Assembly: GCF_036370855.1 (NCBI RefSeq)
Contig: NC_088099.1
Coordinates: 140,375,517-140,439,516 of the forward strand
Origin: Dromaius novaehollandiae
Taxonomy: Eukaryota; Chordata; Aves; Casuariiformes; Dromaiidae
Reading direction: 5' to 3'
Length of the DNA: 64,000 nt
Within the stretch, counting starts at the first letter, position 1. Each line of letters starts with the position of its first letter. The notes below the pieces were generated by a model. That model was not told the origin of the DNA, searched no databases, and saw nothing but the letters and a program-made list of their open reading frames with translations. Positions 13,340 through 28,353 of this stretch are shown here, piece after piece. A program made the translations under genes and the position numbers.

Positions 13340-14687
13340 CCCTTCTGTGCGTATTGCAAACCTGAGATGGTATCTCAGAATAGCTCTAATGCAGAAATGA
13401 AAAAGAAAAAAAAAACTCTAAAATTTCAAACCTATTTGTACAAGGGGTGGAAAAGTTTAACTGAGCTTCTGAATACTGAACTATTTTGTGAACTCTGTGA
13501 AGTAGTTTTCATAGAAAGTTTAAGATCCTTTGGAGAGAGACTACTGATAAAATGTGCAAGAGGTAGAATACAGGTGGGGTACGCAGGCTTACATTCTTCC
13601 TTCAGAAAAGAACCGTTTTTATTTGGTGTAACAACTTTGTAAAGATCACACTTATATGAAGCATTTTTGGTTAGCTCCCTACTCATGTTGTTCTCTTTAG
13701 GATAGATGTTGTTCAGCTGAAATGAGCTGAAGCACTGTCCATTGCCCAGGACCTCATGATACATTGGTTTCCAAAGCTCACTGTGCTTCGTGTTGGTCAC
13801 TGACAGCAGGCAGGTCATGAGAATGAAAGATACGCTGTTTCAGCAGAAGTGTTGTCTTTTCTTTGCCTTTACATTGCATATATGGAGCAGTCTCTCTACA
13901 CATCTTTTCTCAAGTAGACAGCCAAAACCTGTGAGATAGCTCCACAATGATGAAGGAGTAATTTAATGTGGAATGAACCCCCTAACTAATCATGGACCTG
14001 TAAGAAGAAACTGAAGAAAATTTAGGATACCTTTTTGGGGAAAGAAATTCTAATTATTCTGCATTGCCATAATTCCTTCTCCTGTACAGAAAGAGTTGTC
14101 ATATTCTAACATTGTCTTGTCTAGATTTAAAGGTTGAACTCTCCTATAACGATAGATCATATGACCCAACACTTGCTATTTATCCCTTGCCATTTCCATT
14201 AACACTGTTCAAGTTTTTGTGGTCATGCTGGTGGAATCGGATTTCATAAGGGAAATGAAAATCTTATTTTCAGACAGATGTTGGATGTCAAAAGCAGAAA
14301 TATATGTTAGAAAGCTTTATCTGATGAGCTATACATAGAGTTTAATTTTTCAGTACAAAGTACAACTAAACTGTCTGACCTTCCTGAATTAGTCCTTAAT
14401 GTTTCATGCTATAATCTTGCGAGAAGATCTAAAGTGTTCAGTTTGGGTATTTCTGGTATATATAAGCTGCTAATTTTGTAGCTTTTCTGTTGTGAAGGAT
14501 TAGTATCTGGCTCAATTTATTGACTAATTAACTTTTCTTAGTTGTTGATCATTAAAGTGTGATGTGCTCTATGGTCATAGATAAACTCATGCTCTATTAA
14601 TATTGGAGGGGAATGCTTTTTAACCTTTATTTCCTTCAACATTAATACTAATCCTAAAGTCTTTTTAATAACAGAGAGATAAAAATC

Positions 14688-14707
14688 TTTTTTTTTTTTT
14701 TTTTTTT
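14688..14707. repeat. T20 homopolymer
   Basis: Uninterrupted run of 20 T. Confidence 0.95.
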
Positions 14708-17700
14708 AGTAAGATAGATTTCACTACTGTAAATTACTTTTAGTATAAAATTTGGGTCGTACTGATTCCTAGCTATACGACTACTTAGCAAAGGATATTT
14801 TTAACATGTTCATTTACTTGCTTTTCCTTGTCTTCAGAGGGAAATAATTCTCTGGGGAGGGAGGGGGGGAATTGACACATTTGATGCTTGCTAGGGAAGA
14901 AATGAGTAAAATATGAAGGGCCATACTAAACCTTCAGCTCTGCACAAAGATGTGTGCAGGTTTCACAAATCAGCTGTCTGACGTGGCCTTAGACTTTCAC
15001 CTAGTAAACCCTCAGAAATGAGGCATTTAGGGTCTGCCCACACAGCCCAGTGAACATTTTGGATCACAGCCTGTACTGGCTTGCCTGGTTAACAAGAACA
15101 GGGAAGAAACAGCAGCTCAGCGTGTGATAGCAACTGAGGTTTACATGCCTGGAGTCCCTGAAGACCTGCTACACTGTTAAGGATTAAAACTAGTGCTGCT
15201 CTATCTGCTTTTAAGCATGCTAGCTCAAGGATACAGATGTGTGTGATAGCATATATGACACTGGTATGCCTTCATCCTATTTAGATATACCAGTCATCTT
15301 CTCTACTGCAAAAAACGAAAAATAGCAGCTGCCTTATTACCACATTGCAGACATTTGTTACTTTGTGGTGTTTGGCTATGGTGAGGCTCATTAATGTGAA
15401 TTAGATGGAAGGTGTGCGGAGTGGTATTCTGACTCCTTTCCAAGGAAAAACTTGGTTGAACTGGCGGTTAGCTTGCTGAGGGTTGGCTCTGTGCAGCTGA
15501 GTCTTCTGGAGCTGGGAACAGAGATGCAGGGTGAGTCGTGAAGAGCCTGTAGCAGGCAGGAGTACAACATTAGGATATGGCGAAGAGTAGCCTCTAGGTA
15601 AGATATTAGGTAACTTTTGTGAGTGCTTAGGCTCCCAGTGACTTGGGCAATTCAGACTGAGGAGTGGCTGGGGGAAACTTTCATGTTGTGCTCAAAGAAA
15701 GCACAGCAATTCCAAGAAAGAAAGGTGAGGAGCTTGGAATCACCTATGCAGATGTCCCTGAGGAGGATAACCTCCTGCAGCAAAGATGACGCGGTGTTTT
15801 GATTTGATCTGACTTAGCTTAGCTGGTCATAGTCCTTCCAGTGATTTAACTAAACGTATTCTTTTACCAATTTAATTAAATGGATGTTAAAACTATGAGT
15901 AGATAAGCTCGTTAGCCATGGTACTGTATATCCAGCCATAGTAAGCCATGCTTGCGACTGCATTATACGAACCCATCAAATACTATTGCCCGTTTACTGT
16001 TGGTAAAGACTGTCACTTTAAATGGCAGGGTTTTGGTGAGACAGAAACTTGGTGCCCTCGAGACAACTCAGGATGTAGCAGGAGGAGGTGGCAGGTTGAA
16101 AGGGTAGGAGAAGTGTTGGGGTGCTCCTTATGAGCTGGTGACCTTTCCTGAGTGATCATCTGGGGCATGGTAGTTGATATGCTGCTCTGTGTCTGTGGAG
16201 GCTTGGTGTGGAGGAGGTCACTTATGGTACTGGGTTTTGCTCTTGCTGGGTATGCAACAGTGTAATTGAACATGGGAGGAAGAGAATTTTTCATAGAATT
16301 ACTGCTTCAAGGAGTGCAGTTTATGGCATTTGAAAGACATTGTTTCTTACTGCATCTTTGCAGTTCTGCTCCCAATGCTCAGAAAGCTCAACGGAAATAG
16401 TCCTTTTCCTGAAAGGAACATTAAGCTGTTGAGAAAACTTTTTCAGTATCTTGCAGTAACACTAGCAAAGACTGATCTTTTGGGAGTTTGGGTTTTTTGG
16501 GTTTTTTTTGTTTGTTTGTTTTTTTAGTTTGGGATGTACCTTTTTTTGTCTCCAAGTGTAATCAGGTTGGTCAGTCTGTCAGTCTCTCTGGACATCTACA
16601 ATAAGCAATTTTAAGTGTCTGAAACCCTCATCTCTTTTTTCTGTTCATGACTTCTTCACAGCGCCTGAAATCTGTGTTCTAACAAACTGCCTACCATTGA
16701 TTTAGTTTAATTATTCATGGAATAACTTTTTTTCTCTTAACCAAGAATATTAATAGTGTTTCTCTTAGTCCCAGATTTGGATTTAGGATCACCTTACTTT
16801 AAAAGGGAAGTTCTTTCATAGTAATTTAAAGGAAATGATTTCTGTAGAGCATTTGCAGCTGCTAATGTTAGCTTGTGTACTTAGAAATTAGTACGTAATA
16901 ACATATCTCATGATAATCTGGCAGCTGGGGAAGTCCATGTATATGCAAAGACAAATACGGGGCTAGTCACTTTGGTAATTACCGCTTCGCAGCCCTTTCT
17001 GTAAAAGGCTACAAAATGGATGTGGTACAAAAAAGGCTTTCAAGCAAGAGATGCCTCAAACCAATATTAGAGAAAAGTTTTCACTAGAAGGACAGATAGG
17101 ATAAAATATTCAATACCATTTCAGAAAGCATTAACAAGGCAAAGTACATCCCTTTAAATTATGAATTATCTTTTATGTGAAGAAAACCGTCACCTGAGTA
17201 GTTTCCTAAAAACACTTTCAAAAATTAAACTACCCTGTGTGTAGTATGTAAAGTTTATTTTCTGTCAAGCTATTTTACGCTGAACTGACGCTCCTAACTG
17301 GTTTCACTTGGTTCTCCACAAGCTGACAAATAACTTATGAGAGGGAAAAATTGGCTGGGCGTTCTGTTTCTTTATACCTTTTGGGTTCGGGTATAATTAC
17401 TTGAATTGCGAAAGGGATTTAGGTGGTACCTATCTTGTTTGAGGTACTTTATTGAACTAGATAATGAAACAAAACGCATGTAAGGGAATGCATTCAAAGG
17501 AACTGAGGCAGGTGCATATCTTGTTTATATCTGAATTTTAGATTTACTGTCTTTGTTGCCTTTTTGAGCATAAATGAAAATTAAATGAAGTGACAATGCT
17601 GAAGCAGTGTGCTCTTTTCAACCATCTCTATTCCCCAAGCTTTTCAGCTCATCTCTTCTTTTTTCTTGCGACACTTTAATGCATGCTGTGAACATACGCC

Positions 17701-18482
17701 AAAATGGTCATTCTTAAAAGCTGCTTTCATTCACTTTGAGCTGTTACTGAGAGCTTTGTCTGCTTTGTAGATAAATTGCACAACCCCAAATCAATGTCTC
17801 AGTGTTTGCTGGAAACCAGACAAACCATTTTGACAAAAATGCTATTGCGTTTATGTAGCGTGATTGCAAAGATGGCTAACTTCATGCAGAATGCCGGTAT
17901 CAAAACACCTTCTGTGTCTCAACTGCAGTGATGATGTAAATGGGGCTGCTCATCTTCAACAAAAAACTTAGAAATGCTTGTTTCCTGTAAATTACTCTGA
18001 ATGCTTGATAGTTATTCCAAAGTTATGGATGACAGAATTTTTGGAGCGTGAGCTACTACCTGTATTTCAAGATAGTGTAATACTTTGGCTTTACACTTGT
18101 TTTAATTGTCTTTAATATAGTCTTATGCTGTAGCATGAATGGTTTTAATATTGAATACTCTTGTTAACAAGAGAGTTTAGTTGAATAAACTAGCCCTATT
18201 GCTTAAATAAGGAGTTTCTTTGGAAGTCGGCTTCATTTCAGTTTGAACTACGTTGTCTAATTTGTTCCAGAAGTGAAGCGAACTTGTTTTTCAGAGTTTG
18301 CCCATGAGATCTGGTGGTCACAGCTACAATGAATTGCATTCCTTTCTAATTTATACACTTTTCAAATACATAAACTAAGCTACAGTGTATGCTGTGCGTT
18401 GAAAATACAAAGGGATAATACCTTCCCTAAGATCTTTGTTTAAGTGTCTTTTTAATCAAACAGAAGAGCAGCAACCTCCCTT

Positions 18483-18500
18483 CCCCCCCCCCCCCCCCCC
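18483..18500. repeat. C18 homopolymer
   Basis: Uninterrupted run of 18 C, giving a G18 run on the minus strand. Confidence 0.95.
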
Positions 18501-20444
18501 AGTTGCTGATACTCTAGAAGTTGGGAGCTGCCTGAGCCACAGCTTCTCCAGTAATTTGAATAAAATACTTCTGTGGATTTAAACTGAGAGTGGAAAATGG
18601 ACTGCGAGAGGTTGTAAAACACATGTATATTCAGCGAGTAAATGAGACAGGCGTTTGAAACAAAAAGCTGCTCTATAACGCACAGACATCCTTTCAGGCT
18701 GCCCAGCCCAAGCTCTGAAGTCTTTCTACACATTGATAAAAATGTCTAACTCTGAATGAAACATGTTTATTCTGTCTCGTATAAAGCCCTGTAAGCTACT
18801 AAGAACTGGAGCTGCTGACTCAGTCATTGTTCCTGTTTTGTAAAACTCCTCCCATTCAGTTAATTAAAAAACCTGTTCCTGAGCATGAAACAAAAGCACT
18901 TTTTGTACGGAATTGATCTATGTACATTTTCAAAATTTCTGCTCTGTGAATGAAGTTTTTCTTTAGCTTTGTTTATTGCATCAAAAGTGCCTGCCAGAAA
19001 CAGTGCTGTTTACATAACTGTCCTCGTCGGATGAAGTATTTTACTATACACCGTCCTACACTTGCACCATGGCCTGTTTAACATGGAACGGGGTCAAAAC
19101 CTGAGAGGCACAAAAGAATGCTCAGTAGCGGGACAGCGATGAATGAAGTTAAAGTTGTGCCATTGAAATGGAGGCACTGGTGTGGGAGTAGCAGAAGGAA
19201 AAAGTGCTGTCAGCAAAAAGCCAAAAAGGTGGTGGTTTTGTGACTAAAGAACGTCTCTTCCTACTGTGGCAGAAACACTAATAGCTTGAGTTATGCTAAG
19301 TGTAAACTTTGAAACTTTTGTTAAATAAATAAATAAAAGCTGTTCCACAGTAAGGTAGAGTTAATGGTTAAGCTTAGCAGTTGCTGCTGTTCTTTTAGCA
19401 GAAGCGTCGACTTGCCAAGAAATAACAGAATGTGGCTGAAGTTGTGGCGTGCTTCAGCGGAACCAAATTTTGGTCCCCCGAAACAATTAGCCCTCTTCCC
19501 AAACCTAGTTCTCCCTCTAAGGGTGAAGTTTTGTTCATGCATCATGACGAGATTTCGTTGTTCACGTTGGTGGGCAGAATTTCTTTTTTTGAATGCTCCC
19601 TGGTATGTGTCTTAACCCTCAAATAAATGTTTACTTGTGACCACTGGTAATAAGGAGATATATTAGACTAATACTTGTAAGTACAGTCTGTATTTAAAAT
19701 CTTGAACTCTCTATCAGTGCAAAATTTCTCTTCACCTTCCAAGCAAATTTAGAGCCCAAACAGTAAAAGAATTGTATTCAAATGGAGCAACACTGAACTC
19801 AGATTTTGAAATCCTGTGACTCTTAGAAAATACTCCAGTTTCTTGTGTTGAAGCTTTGGTTGCACAGTTAGCTGGATTTCACTATTTATCATCAAAATGG
19901 GAAGGAAGAAAGGGAAGGGAGGTTTCTCCCCATGTTGGTTTCCAGTGAGAAGACATCCCCTTGAAGGGAAGGGGAGAGTTGGGTTTCTGTGCTTGCTCAG
20001 TACTTGGAATCGCAGAGAGACTGTGAAATACGACTATCATTTTTGGTGCGGACCTCAATGCGAAAGAAACAAATTGATATTGCTGTGTTTTCTTTAAACT
20101 ATTGGTTACAAACTAAGTTTTAATTGAAAATGGGAACTTGCTCCTTCTGTGTTACAGAGCAAATCTGACGTTCTTACGCATTCATAACTGCTGCTGAAAT
20201 GAATGTCAGTGAGCTGGGGGGAATCCATGGTAAAGGCAGGATTTTCTGATGCAGCTGTGATATAAAACCTCCAGCACGCTGGGCTCGCCTTTAACAGGTA
20301 TTCTAACATGGACTGTTTTAGTCTGCTGGAAACTAGTAATATTCATTTCAAATATTAACCAGGAGTTTGTTCTCTTGATCTCAGCTTTCTTGTGTGCCTT
20401 AGTTAAATGTTAATCTAATTGTAGCCATCTCTTTTCTTTTAATG

Positions 20445-20476
20445 AATGCCTTGAAACTAGAATGCCTTGAAACTAG
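20445..20476. repeat. Tandem duplication of a 16-mer
   Basis: aatgccttgaaactag occurs twice back to back (20445-20460 and 20461-20476) with no mismatch. Confidence 0.97.
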
Positions 20477-22830
20477 AGTATACTGATGATTTGGGAGGTG
20501 ATCAGCTAGTCATGAATAGGTCTAAAACAGATGAAGTCTGTGCTGCCACTTAATTTTAAAAGTACACAATGCCTTTTACTAAAATAGGAAAATCAACTTA
20601 AGCAGAATAATGCAAAAAATAGTTTCTGAAGTTATGGGTAATTTTTGAATCCATGAATTATTTTTAAATAAACATCTCTACAACATACATTATTCTTTTT
20701 TCACTCATTGTGGTATCAATCACGTTCAATTTCCTGGGCCAAATAAGATTCTGTTGAGGTACTTGTCTGCTTCCTAATGCAAAGCTTGATCTTCAGCTTA
20801 CATTGACATACCTGTCTCCACTGGACAGCTCGGTCACTGCTCCTTAGGATCCACCATTAGCCCTTAATCAGTGCTAATGGAACTAATATATTTGCTCAGT
20901 AAGACAAGTAATTCCAAGTACAGTAAGATCCATAATCATGTACTTTTTCACCTTTGATTCTACGTCATTTTCTTTTCCAACCTTTCGTATAGAAGACAGC
21001 AGTTATTGGTAGAGGCACCTGTTAGGTAAGGAGTAAGTTGGCTTTGCCTCCCTTTAAAATCTTCCTCTCTGGGGGCAGGCAGATCCAGCAACCAGTCTCA
21101 TCAGGACCCTGGATGCCACTATAGTAGATCAGAGCTGCAAGCTTTTAGTGACTCTTTCCGTTCTCGTGACTGAGGTCTAAGTGGGCATCCAGCCAGTCGT
21201 AACCCCTCCAGTGCAAAAAAGAATAGTGATAATATTCACATAAGAAATGCTTTTGTCATCAGACAGCTGCTATTATACATAATCATCTCAACATTGTTTC
21301 ATGCAAGCTCTGGTTGGTTTTGTTGGGCTTTTGTAAGATTTCTCTCTCTCTTGATGCCTTTTTGTATGTGATCTGGGTAAGTTTTACTATCTGCAAGGAG
21401 ATACGGCATCTTCATGTGCATACGTATTTATAATCTTCCTGTTCAACAGGAAACTAGCAATAGTTTTTATTAGCAATAATTAAGGCAGTCAGACAGTGCA
21501 GTAGTCATCAAACTCCTTTCAATGATTGCTGGAGTATGTGAACTAACGCTCCTATGGAAAGCTGGCTATGGGGTATTCTTTGTGTCTGTTGGCAACACAT
21601 GGGAAAGGAATGAAGTGGATGTTAATTGTAAGTTTGATCGATGTTGACCTAGTAAGATAAATCTAGTTCATTTCTTGTAGTCCAGATGCTCAAACATGTG
21701 ACCCCATAAAACAGAACATTTTATTGTGGTAATCTAGTATTTGTGGTGATACCAGCTTATGAAACAAAGCTTAGAGGTTAGACTTGTTTTCCCTGTCAGT
21801 CTTTTTACATAACCTGTAACGTAAAATTCACTTGCATGCAATATCTGCAAGTTAGGTCTCCTTTAAACTATGATCAGTAACCACTGAAGCTGATTTTTCT
21901 TTGTTATGCTGCCAATAGAATCAAAAAAATTTTTTTTGTAATGCTACTTACAGTCGTAAAAGTAAGATCCAGAAAAGACATGGTAGCCTCTATCATCTCC
22001 TTCTCTTTACCAGTGTAGGATTAGAGGTTTTGATTAGAAGTGCAAGCATTTTGTTGCTGTGTGGGAAACTTGGTTCGATTCCGTTTCTTGATCTCTTGAA
22101 CATCGTATATATGCACATATGATGTGTCAGTGTGCTAATTCTTTGCTCCTACATGTCTCACTAGGTTGTGATGCTTGACTCATTCTGTCTTGGTTGAATG
22201 GGTATTTACACAGCAGACATAACACAAAGAGAAATAGAGGCATTTAAGGCTCCAAAAATCTTGATAATACTTCCGAGAAGTAAAACTATTCATTTTGAAG
22301 GGCTACTTCCCCTTCACAGGGCATGAAATGTTACACAAGCTCTACTGACTTGAATGTGCCATTGTGCCTTGCCCTCTGTTTTACAGTGCCATAAGTTTAG
22401 CTCCAGTACACTTTATGGATTCTGATTGTATTATGTTTACTTAGACATGTCTCTAGTTAATATTTCGTCTGTTTTTTAATACATTCCCAAAATTTCCAAA
22501 AGATTGGGTGCAGATGGGGACACAGGAAGTCCTCCTCTTCCCTCCCCGAAGAAAAAGTACTGGCAGGCAATTCTATAAAAGCAGAGTCAGAGGCAGCATT
22601 TCAAAGTCTGTTTAATAGCTATTTCATGGTGGTTATAATGTAATAATCAATTGTAGCTTTTCCAGTTCACGGCCTAGTCATTATTCTTTGGAAGCTGTGT
22701 ACCTGAAGACTCTGGTTTTGTATTTTTGTATTTGTATATTTGTATTCTCAATCCTTTTATAGCCTTCTGTATACCTTTCAGCAGGCCACAATGCAAAAAC
22801 AGAGGAATAGTTATGTATAACTTCGAAAAA

Positions 22831-22869
22831 TGTGTGTGTGTGTGTCTGTCTCCCCCCCCTCTTTTTTTT
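22831..22869. repeat. (TG)n followed by C-rich and T-rich tracts
   Basis: A TG repeat (22831-22845) passes into tctgtct, eight C and eight T. Confidence 0.95.
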
Positions 22870-24507
22870 GTGTATAGCTCACAGATGCTATCAGCATGGC
22901 AAAGAAGGATGAATTTGTACTGCTGGGTTGATTTGCTCCTTTTTTTGATGGAGGGTATTGATCTTACTGTTGCATCGCCTCCGTCTTAGTTTGCACACAG
23001 GTTCCAGTTTGAGGCCAAGTCGTCAGTTCCTCTGATGCGGAAACCTGCCCGTGCCCAAGCAGGGGAATTGGCTCTCCTGTCCTCTCTGAGAGCAGCATGG
23101 TCATGAGCCTGTCTGCGCCAATGGATCTGGGGACTAGGGCTTGTTCCAGGCATTGAACAGTGTTCTGTAATTCCATTTATACCTATAGTTTCTTTCCCTA
23201 ACGAGTCTTTTCTCCCTGTACTCTGCCCTCTGCAGTGAGGGGCCAGGAACTCTTCTGCTCCAAAACACCTGAAAACACCAGTACTCTTTTTTTCTTGTGG
23301 AGAATTGCAAAATGTTAGATTTCAACAAGCTGGAAGATAAGAAAAGCCAAGTAAGGCGTTTATTTCCCACTCGTTGTTACTTCTGCATGTCTGCCAAACC
23401 TTTTCGCATTTACTTAGTGATACATCCCAGAAAGAGCTCTACAGTATTAACTTTATACCTTGGTTCCGGTTAGTGATATAATAGCTGTATCCAAGACTGT
23501 GATGGATTCTTTTTTGTTCTCTCTGTTTTCATGTCTAGACAGCTACAACCACAGTCACCCCAATGCTTCCTGGAACAGAATGAAACACAACACATAGGTT
23601 CTACAGGAATATATTTTGGCAGATGCCAATTTACATAAAAAGCTGATTTTTAAAAATAATGTGTAGGCTGATGTGGCTGGTTAGGATTGTATCTTAGTCT
23701 AATTTTAGCGACTTTGGTTTGCCATTCTTGCTCTTGAGTAGCTGCCTTGTTTAGGGGATTAGACAGGGAAAAATAGCTCTACCTTGTGATCTAGTTGATG
23801 GGGTGAAAAGTGATGAAATAAACTGAAACTTCCTTCTGTCATCCCCCACTAAGACAGATCTATTCCTGTTTCACCACTGAGGGCAGATGTGCACACTGTA
23901 GGCAGAAGACTATGCAGGTCCCTCTGAGAAGAGAGAGTGCTGAAGTGCACTTTCCCATCTAGGTCTTCACATGACTGTGTTCTCCCTGGCATCTAGCAAG
24001 CCAGCTCTCTCTGTCCTGCTCTCCTTTATTTTATATCTTATTTACTCTGTAGATTTATACTATTCAACTCTGCTCAGTCACATCAAGGATCATCCTTTTG
24101 GGGAAGAATACAAAGATACTTCATATCAGCCTGAGGCACTGGAATGCTGAAAAGTGTGGACAAAAATTGTCTTTTCCCCAAATGGTGGTATTCTGTCAGG
24201 TACAGAGCCTTTTTTCCTCAAGTCAAGTCTGCTGTTCTTTGAAATGCTGACATGCAGTCAGCAGTCAACAAATGATGTGAAACATAAACTTCTGCAGTAC
24301 TTCTGCTGCCCTGGTGTGTTGTCTGCGTGTTCTAGAGAAGCATTGGGCTTTGCAGATAGTCTCACATGGAGACATGTAAGACTTACTAAATAATCAAAGC
24401 TGCTGAAAGACAATACAACTCCTGCCTCCTTAGAGAAACATTCAACAGCTAATGTAATTGAGCAGATGTTTCTGCGACCTTCCGTCTTTTCCACTGATGA
24501 CATGCAG

Positions 24508-24527
24508 CCCCCCCCCCTTTTTTTTTT
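24508..24527. repeat. C10-T10 polypyrimidine tract
   Basis: Ten C directly followed by ten T. Confidence 0.95.
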
Positions 24528-26448
24528 AACAGGATAGTCAGATTTTCTTTTTGGATATATAAGCATATATATGCTCTCATGTTTATGTCTCTGTATGTTT
24601 ATATATCTGAGAACTTGACTGTTTGTTCGGTCTATGAACCTTTGTCATAGGTAAGGACTCCCCTGGTCTAGGCCCTTCGGACACAGCACGAGAAGAATGT
24701 TTGTCTTGGAAAATCTGAAAGGTTTAAAACCAAAAACAAAGCAAAAAACCTCCCACCAAACCCTCTGTATTCAGGCTTTATGTAGGCCAGAGCTCTGATA
24801 AAGCAGTATTGCAACAACAGAAAATAAAGATTATCACTAAAGAAACAAAATTAGTTGGCTTCTTGTGCCCAGGTGCTGATAGCTGGGTATTTAGGCTGAA
24901 CTTCATTCCTTTTCTTTAATGGTGGCTTTCAAGACTTTGTGTGCATGTCAGGTTCCAGGGCAAAGCCTGGCCTCTGAAAACGGGTCACATTTCAGGAGCA
25001 AAGAGCCCACTGCTCTGATGGTGAAGGCAGGGCCCAGCAGGAAAGGGGTCTCTGCTCCAACCAAACGGTGAGAGGACAGGCGTGCTGATAGGATAGCACA
25101 GGGTTTGTCTCTACAGTCTATTTGACTGTAGTCTATGGGCTACTTGAGGGTGAGGGGTAAGTCACTGCTAGAACCAGAAGACCTTATATTACAGAAATAT
25201 CTGTGTGAGCTGGTTGCAGTTGTGAAGGTACCTAAGCCTGCAAGAGCCTGAATGTTGGAAGTGACAGAAGTGACCAAAAGCCTGGAACAGAAAGGGCTGG
25301 CTAATGACCCGAAGCAGATCCTGCTCACAAATATTGCAGAACCGGCTTCTGGCAATAAGAAAGATGGACTGATCTTCCTGCTCCAAGTGGTTTTTAATAA
25401 ATGCCTCCATAAACTAGAGGATGAGCCCTGGTTTAGGTCTTTCCCCACCTTTTTATCTCTCCATGCTCATTTCCATCAGCGGTGGATTTACTGTCTTTGC
25501 TAAGTGTACCTTCACACGGAAATGAGATTTCATAATCTGCACAGATAATATACTGGAATGAAACTGTTCCAATACCTTGCCTGCCAGACACTGGACTGAA
25601 AGATAGAGAGATATAAAGCTTGCAGTAGTAGTTCATTACTCTCTTATATGCCGTTTGGCTGCAAAGGAGTCACCACACCTGCTCAGTGGACTGTGTAGGT
25701 TTTTACAAATCTGATCTCTCTGATCCTGCATTGATTTACTAGGGCAACGTTTCATTATTCTTTTTTGTGCTAGTAAGAGAAAAAGGGGTGTATTTCTATA
25801 AAAGTATAGTTTTAGTTTTGTATTTTCTTTGTTAAATTCCTAATTAACATACAGTTAAATTGTGTTGTGATTTGTTTAAGCTTGCAGTGAATTTTGTGAA
25901 GTCTCCTGATGAAATCTTACCTCTTGTCAAGTATAATGAAATTCAGCTTTAACTTGCACTCAAGCCAGACTTATGTATGTTTTTAACTTGTATTTCAGCA
26001 ATGCTCTTGGAAATTTGCTGCTATGGTTTTGTATGGCAGCTTGAGTACAGACTGGGGAGGAATGTAATATGAAATTGTCTCCTTCCTCCCCATTAGTTAT
26101 TTGCTTAACATCTGGCTCAAATATGTATTGCAGGCCCTTCTTTCTCTCCTTCCAATAAAAAAAATCTGTCTTTTTCAATGAGGAAATAATTTTCAAAAAG
26201 CAGGCTATAGAAAATCTTGAGTTATAAATCATCTTTTTCAAAGGAGAGGCATTTTAACATCCAATCCAGACAGCTTCCACGCACAGAACGCTTCCTGATT
26301 TCATAGCAGTGGGAGATTAAGGCTGCCCTTATGTTCTGAGGTCTGTATGTGCTCCTCTGTGATAAACCTTCTCATGAACTGGTGCTTATTAGCAGTGAAG
26401 GCACAGACAGCTTTGTGTTTTTGTGGCTCAGCTGAACGAAGGGAGGGA

Positions 26449-26472
26449 TGACATAGATGGTGACATAGATGG
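26449..26472. repeat. Tandem duplication of a 12-mer
   Basis: tgacatagatgg occurs twice in direct succession. Confidence 0.97.
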
Positions 26473-28353
26473 TTCTGAGCATCTCTTTGTACTGAAGCAA
26501 AACTCCAGCTGATTTTTTTTTTTTTACACAAACATGTGTAAATGCAAAATGGATAACAGACCCTGCTTCTAGTTTCTCACAGCCGAAAGCTTTTGTTGTG
26601 CGATGAGGAATTCGGGACTTTTTTGCAGAAGTGTGAATTGTAATGAAAAACTGGCCTTTTCTTGTCGCTAGACTATTTATTGTTAAATACATATTGGTCT
26701 TGGTGAAATAATAATATTATGGTTCCAAACAGAGTAGCTAGAATTAAAGACCACTGTCTTATTCAAAGTGCAGCATGAATATTGTTCAGATATAAGTAAT
26801 TATTCAGTATATTTTCCTCCGCAGTTTTTCATCTGACTTCATGTCTTGTTACTATGCCCAACTCAATTTCCACTCTGAGGAGAGAGTTAACTTCTTTCTG
26901 TATTTCCAAGTTTTTATCCTTGCAGTATCTGATAATTTAACTAAAATTGACGTAGTTTCCTTGTGGTATTGTATTTAACTCCATTCTGCATGGAAGGGGG
27001 AAGTGTTAAATTAGAAGTATCCTGCTGGTTTTAGAAGATCTATCCAAGATGTCTAGAACTTGCAGTGTTTTTGTTTGTTTTTCTTCAGGGAACTTAAAGC
27101 ATAAAATGCTGTTATAAATTGTAATCACAGCTTGCCTTGGATAGTTACTACAGCTGGGAATCCTGCAAATCAGACCCCTAGGTCCCAAACTGGGCAATCA
27201 ATTAGGGTTGCAGCCAGGTGGCTCTGTCATTAGTGAAAGAGGACAGCAGTGCTCCCTGACGAGCAATTCGGAAATAAGTCCCAGGAGAGAGAAACAGCCC
27301 GAGGTCAACCCATAGAAAATGCTAAGCATGAGGACTTCTGTAAAATTTAGGGTCATCTGGCCCATAGTGACTTTCTGTGAAGTGCTGTCACTGACTTAAT
27401 GCTCCAGAGTACTGTTTTTTTCTGTGCTATCAGGTGCTCCTCGGAGCATCTCATAGTTGCTGGTGGTGATACCCTGGTACATGCTAATGCCACATCAGGA
27501 AAAGGCTTCACGGAGTTCCCCTCTACTCCTGAATTTCCTTTATAGGAAAGCTGGGTGCCTGGAGGGCAAAGGCCTTGCAGAGCCAGGGAATTCCTCTTCA
27601 CTTAGGCTATGGCTGACAGGAAAATCCTGAAAGCATGATTTTCATGTTTCCCTTTCTCAGCTCGTGCATCAGTCACAACACAGTTTCTGACTTCTGTAGC
27701 AGATGAAGCAGAGCTTTCACTTCTAAGGCTAGCTTCATTCTTTGATTCTTGGAATTGGAAAACGTATAACCATATAATTAAAGAATGGTAATTTTGAATA
27801 TTTGCAGAGTGCCCTTCTGCTTATTATTCAGATTAACTGAACCCAGAGGTGTAGTTTGCATGGCCCACTCTGTAGCTTTACAGTAAAAGATGTTCAGAGT
27901 GGGCAAACTGAGGAATTCAACTTCAAAATGATAGCAAATTTTTGCTGAGCATGCAAAACATTTCTTCAAGTGCTTATACCTCATCAGATTTCTATGGCTA
28001 CCTGTAGTATCTGCTAGACACAGCTTTGGCACTTCGAAAATTTATGCACTCTGTCTTGGAGGTGCTGCAAAACCTGTGGAAGGAGAAGTTGCCACAATTT
28101 ATCAAGGTAGATAGTAGATGTATGTCAAAAGTTTCCTATACCTTCAGTAAGCAATTAAACAAATTTACAGGAAAGAAAACCTCCAGAGCTATTAAGCCCA
28201 AAGATACCTCTTCCCTGCTCAGGAAGTCCATGAGCCATAGGTTCCCCTCTAGAGGTGTGGGAGGGGTCCAGGGGGTTATTGCTAGTTGTTCTTAAATTGT
28301 TCCTTATGCATCTGTTGACTTTTGTCAAAGGCAGAATACTGCACAAGGTAGGC

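Noticed and set aside
24562..24575. Perfect 14-bp palindrome agcatatatatgct
   Set aside because: Short TA-rich palindromes are common in such sequence and nothing else marks the site.
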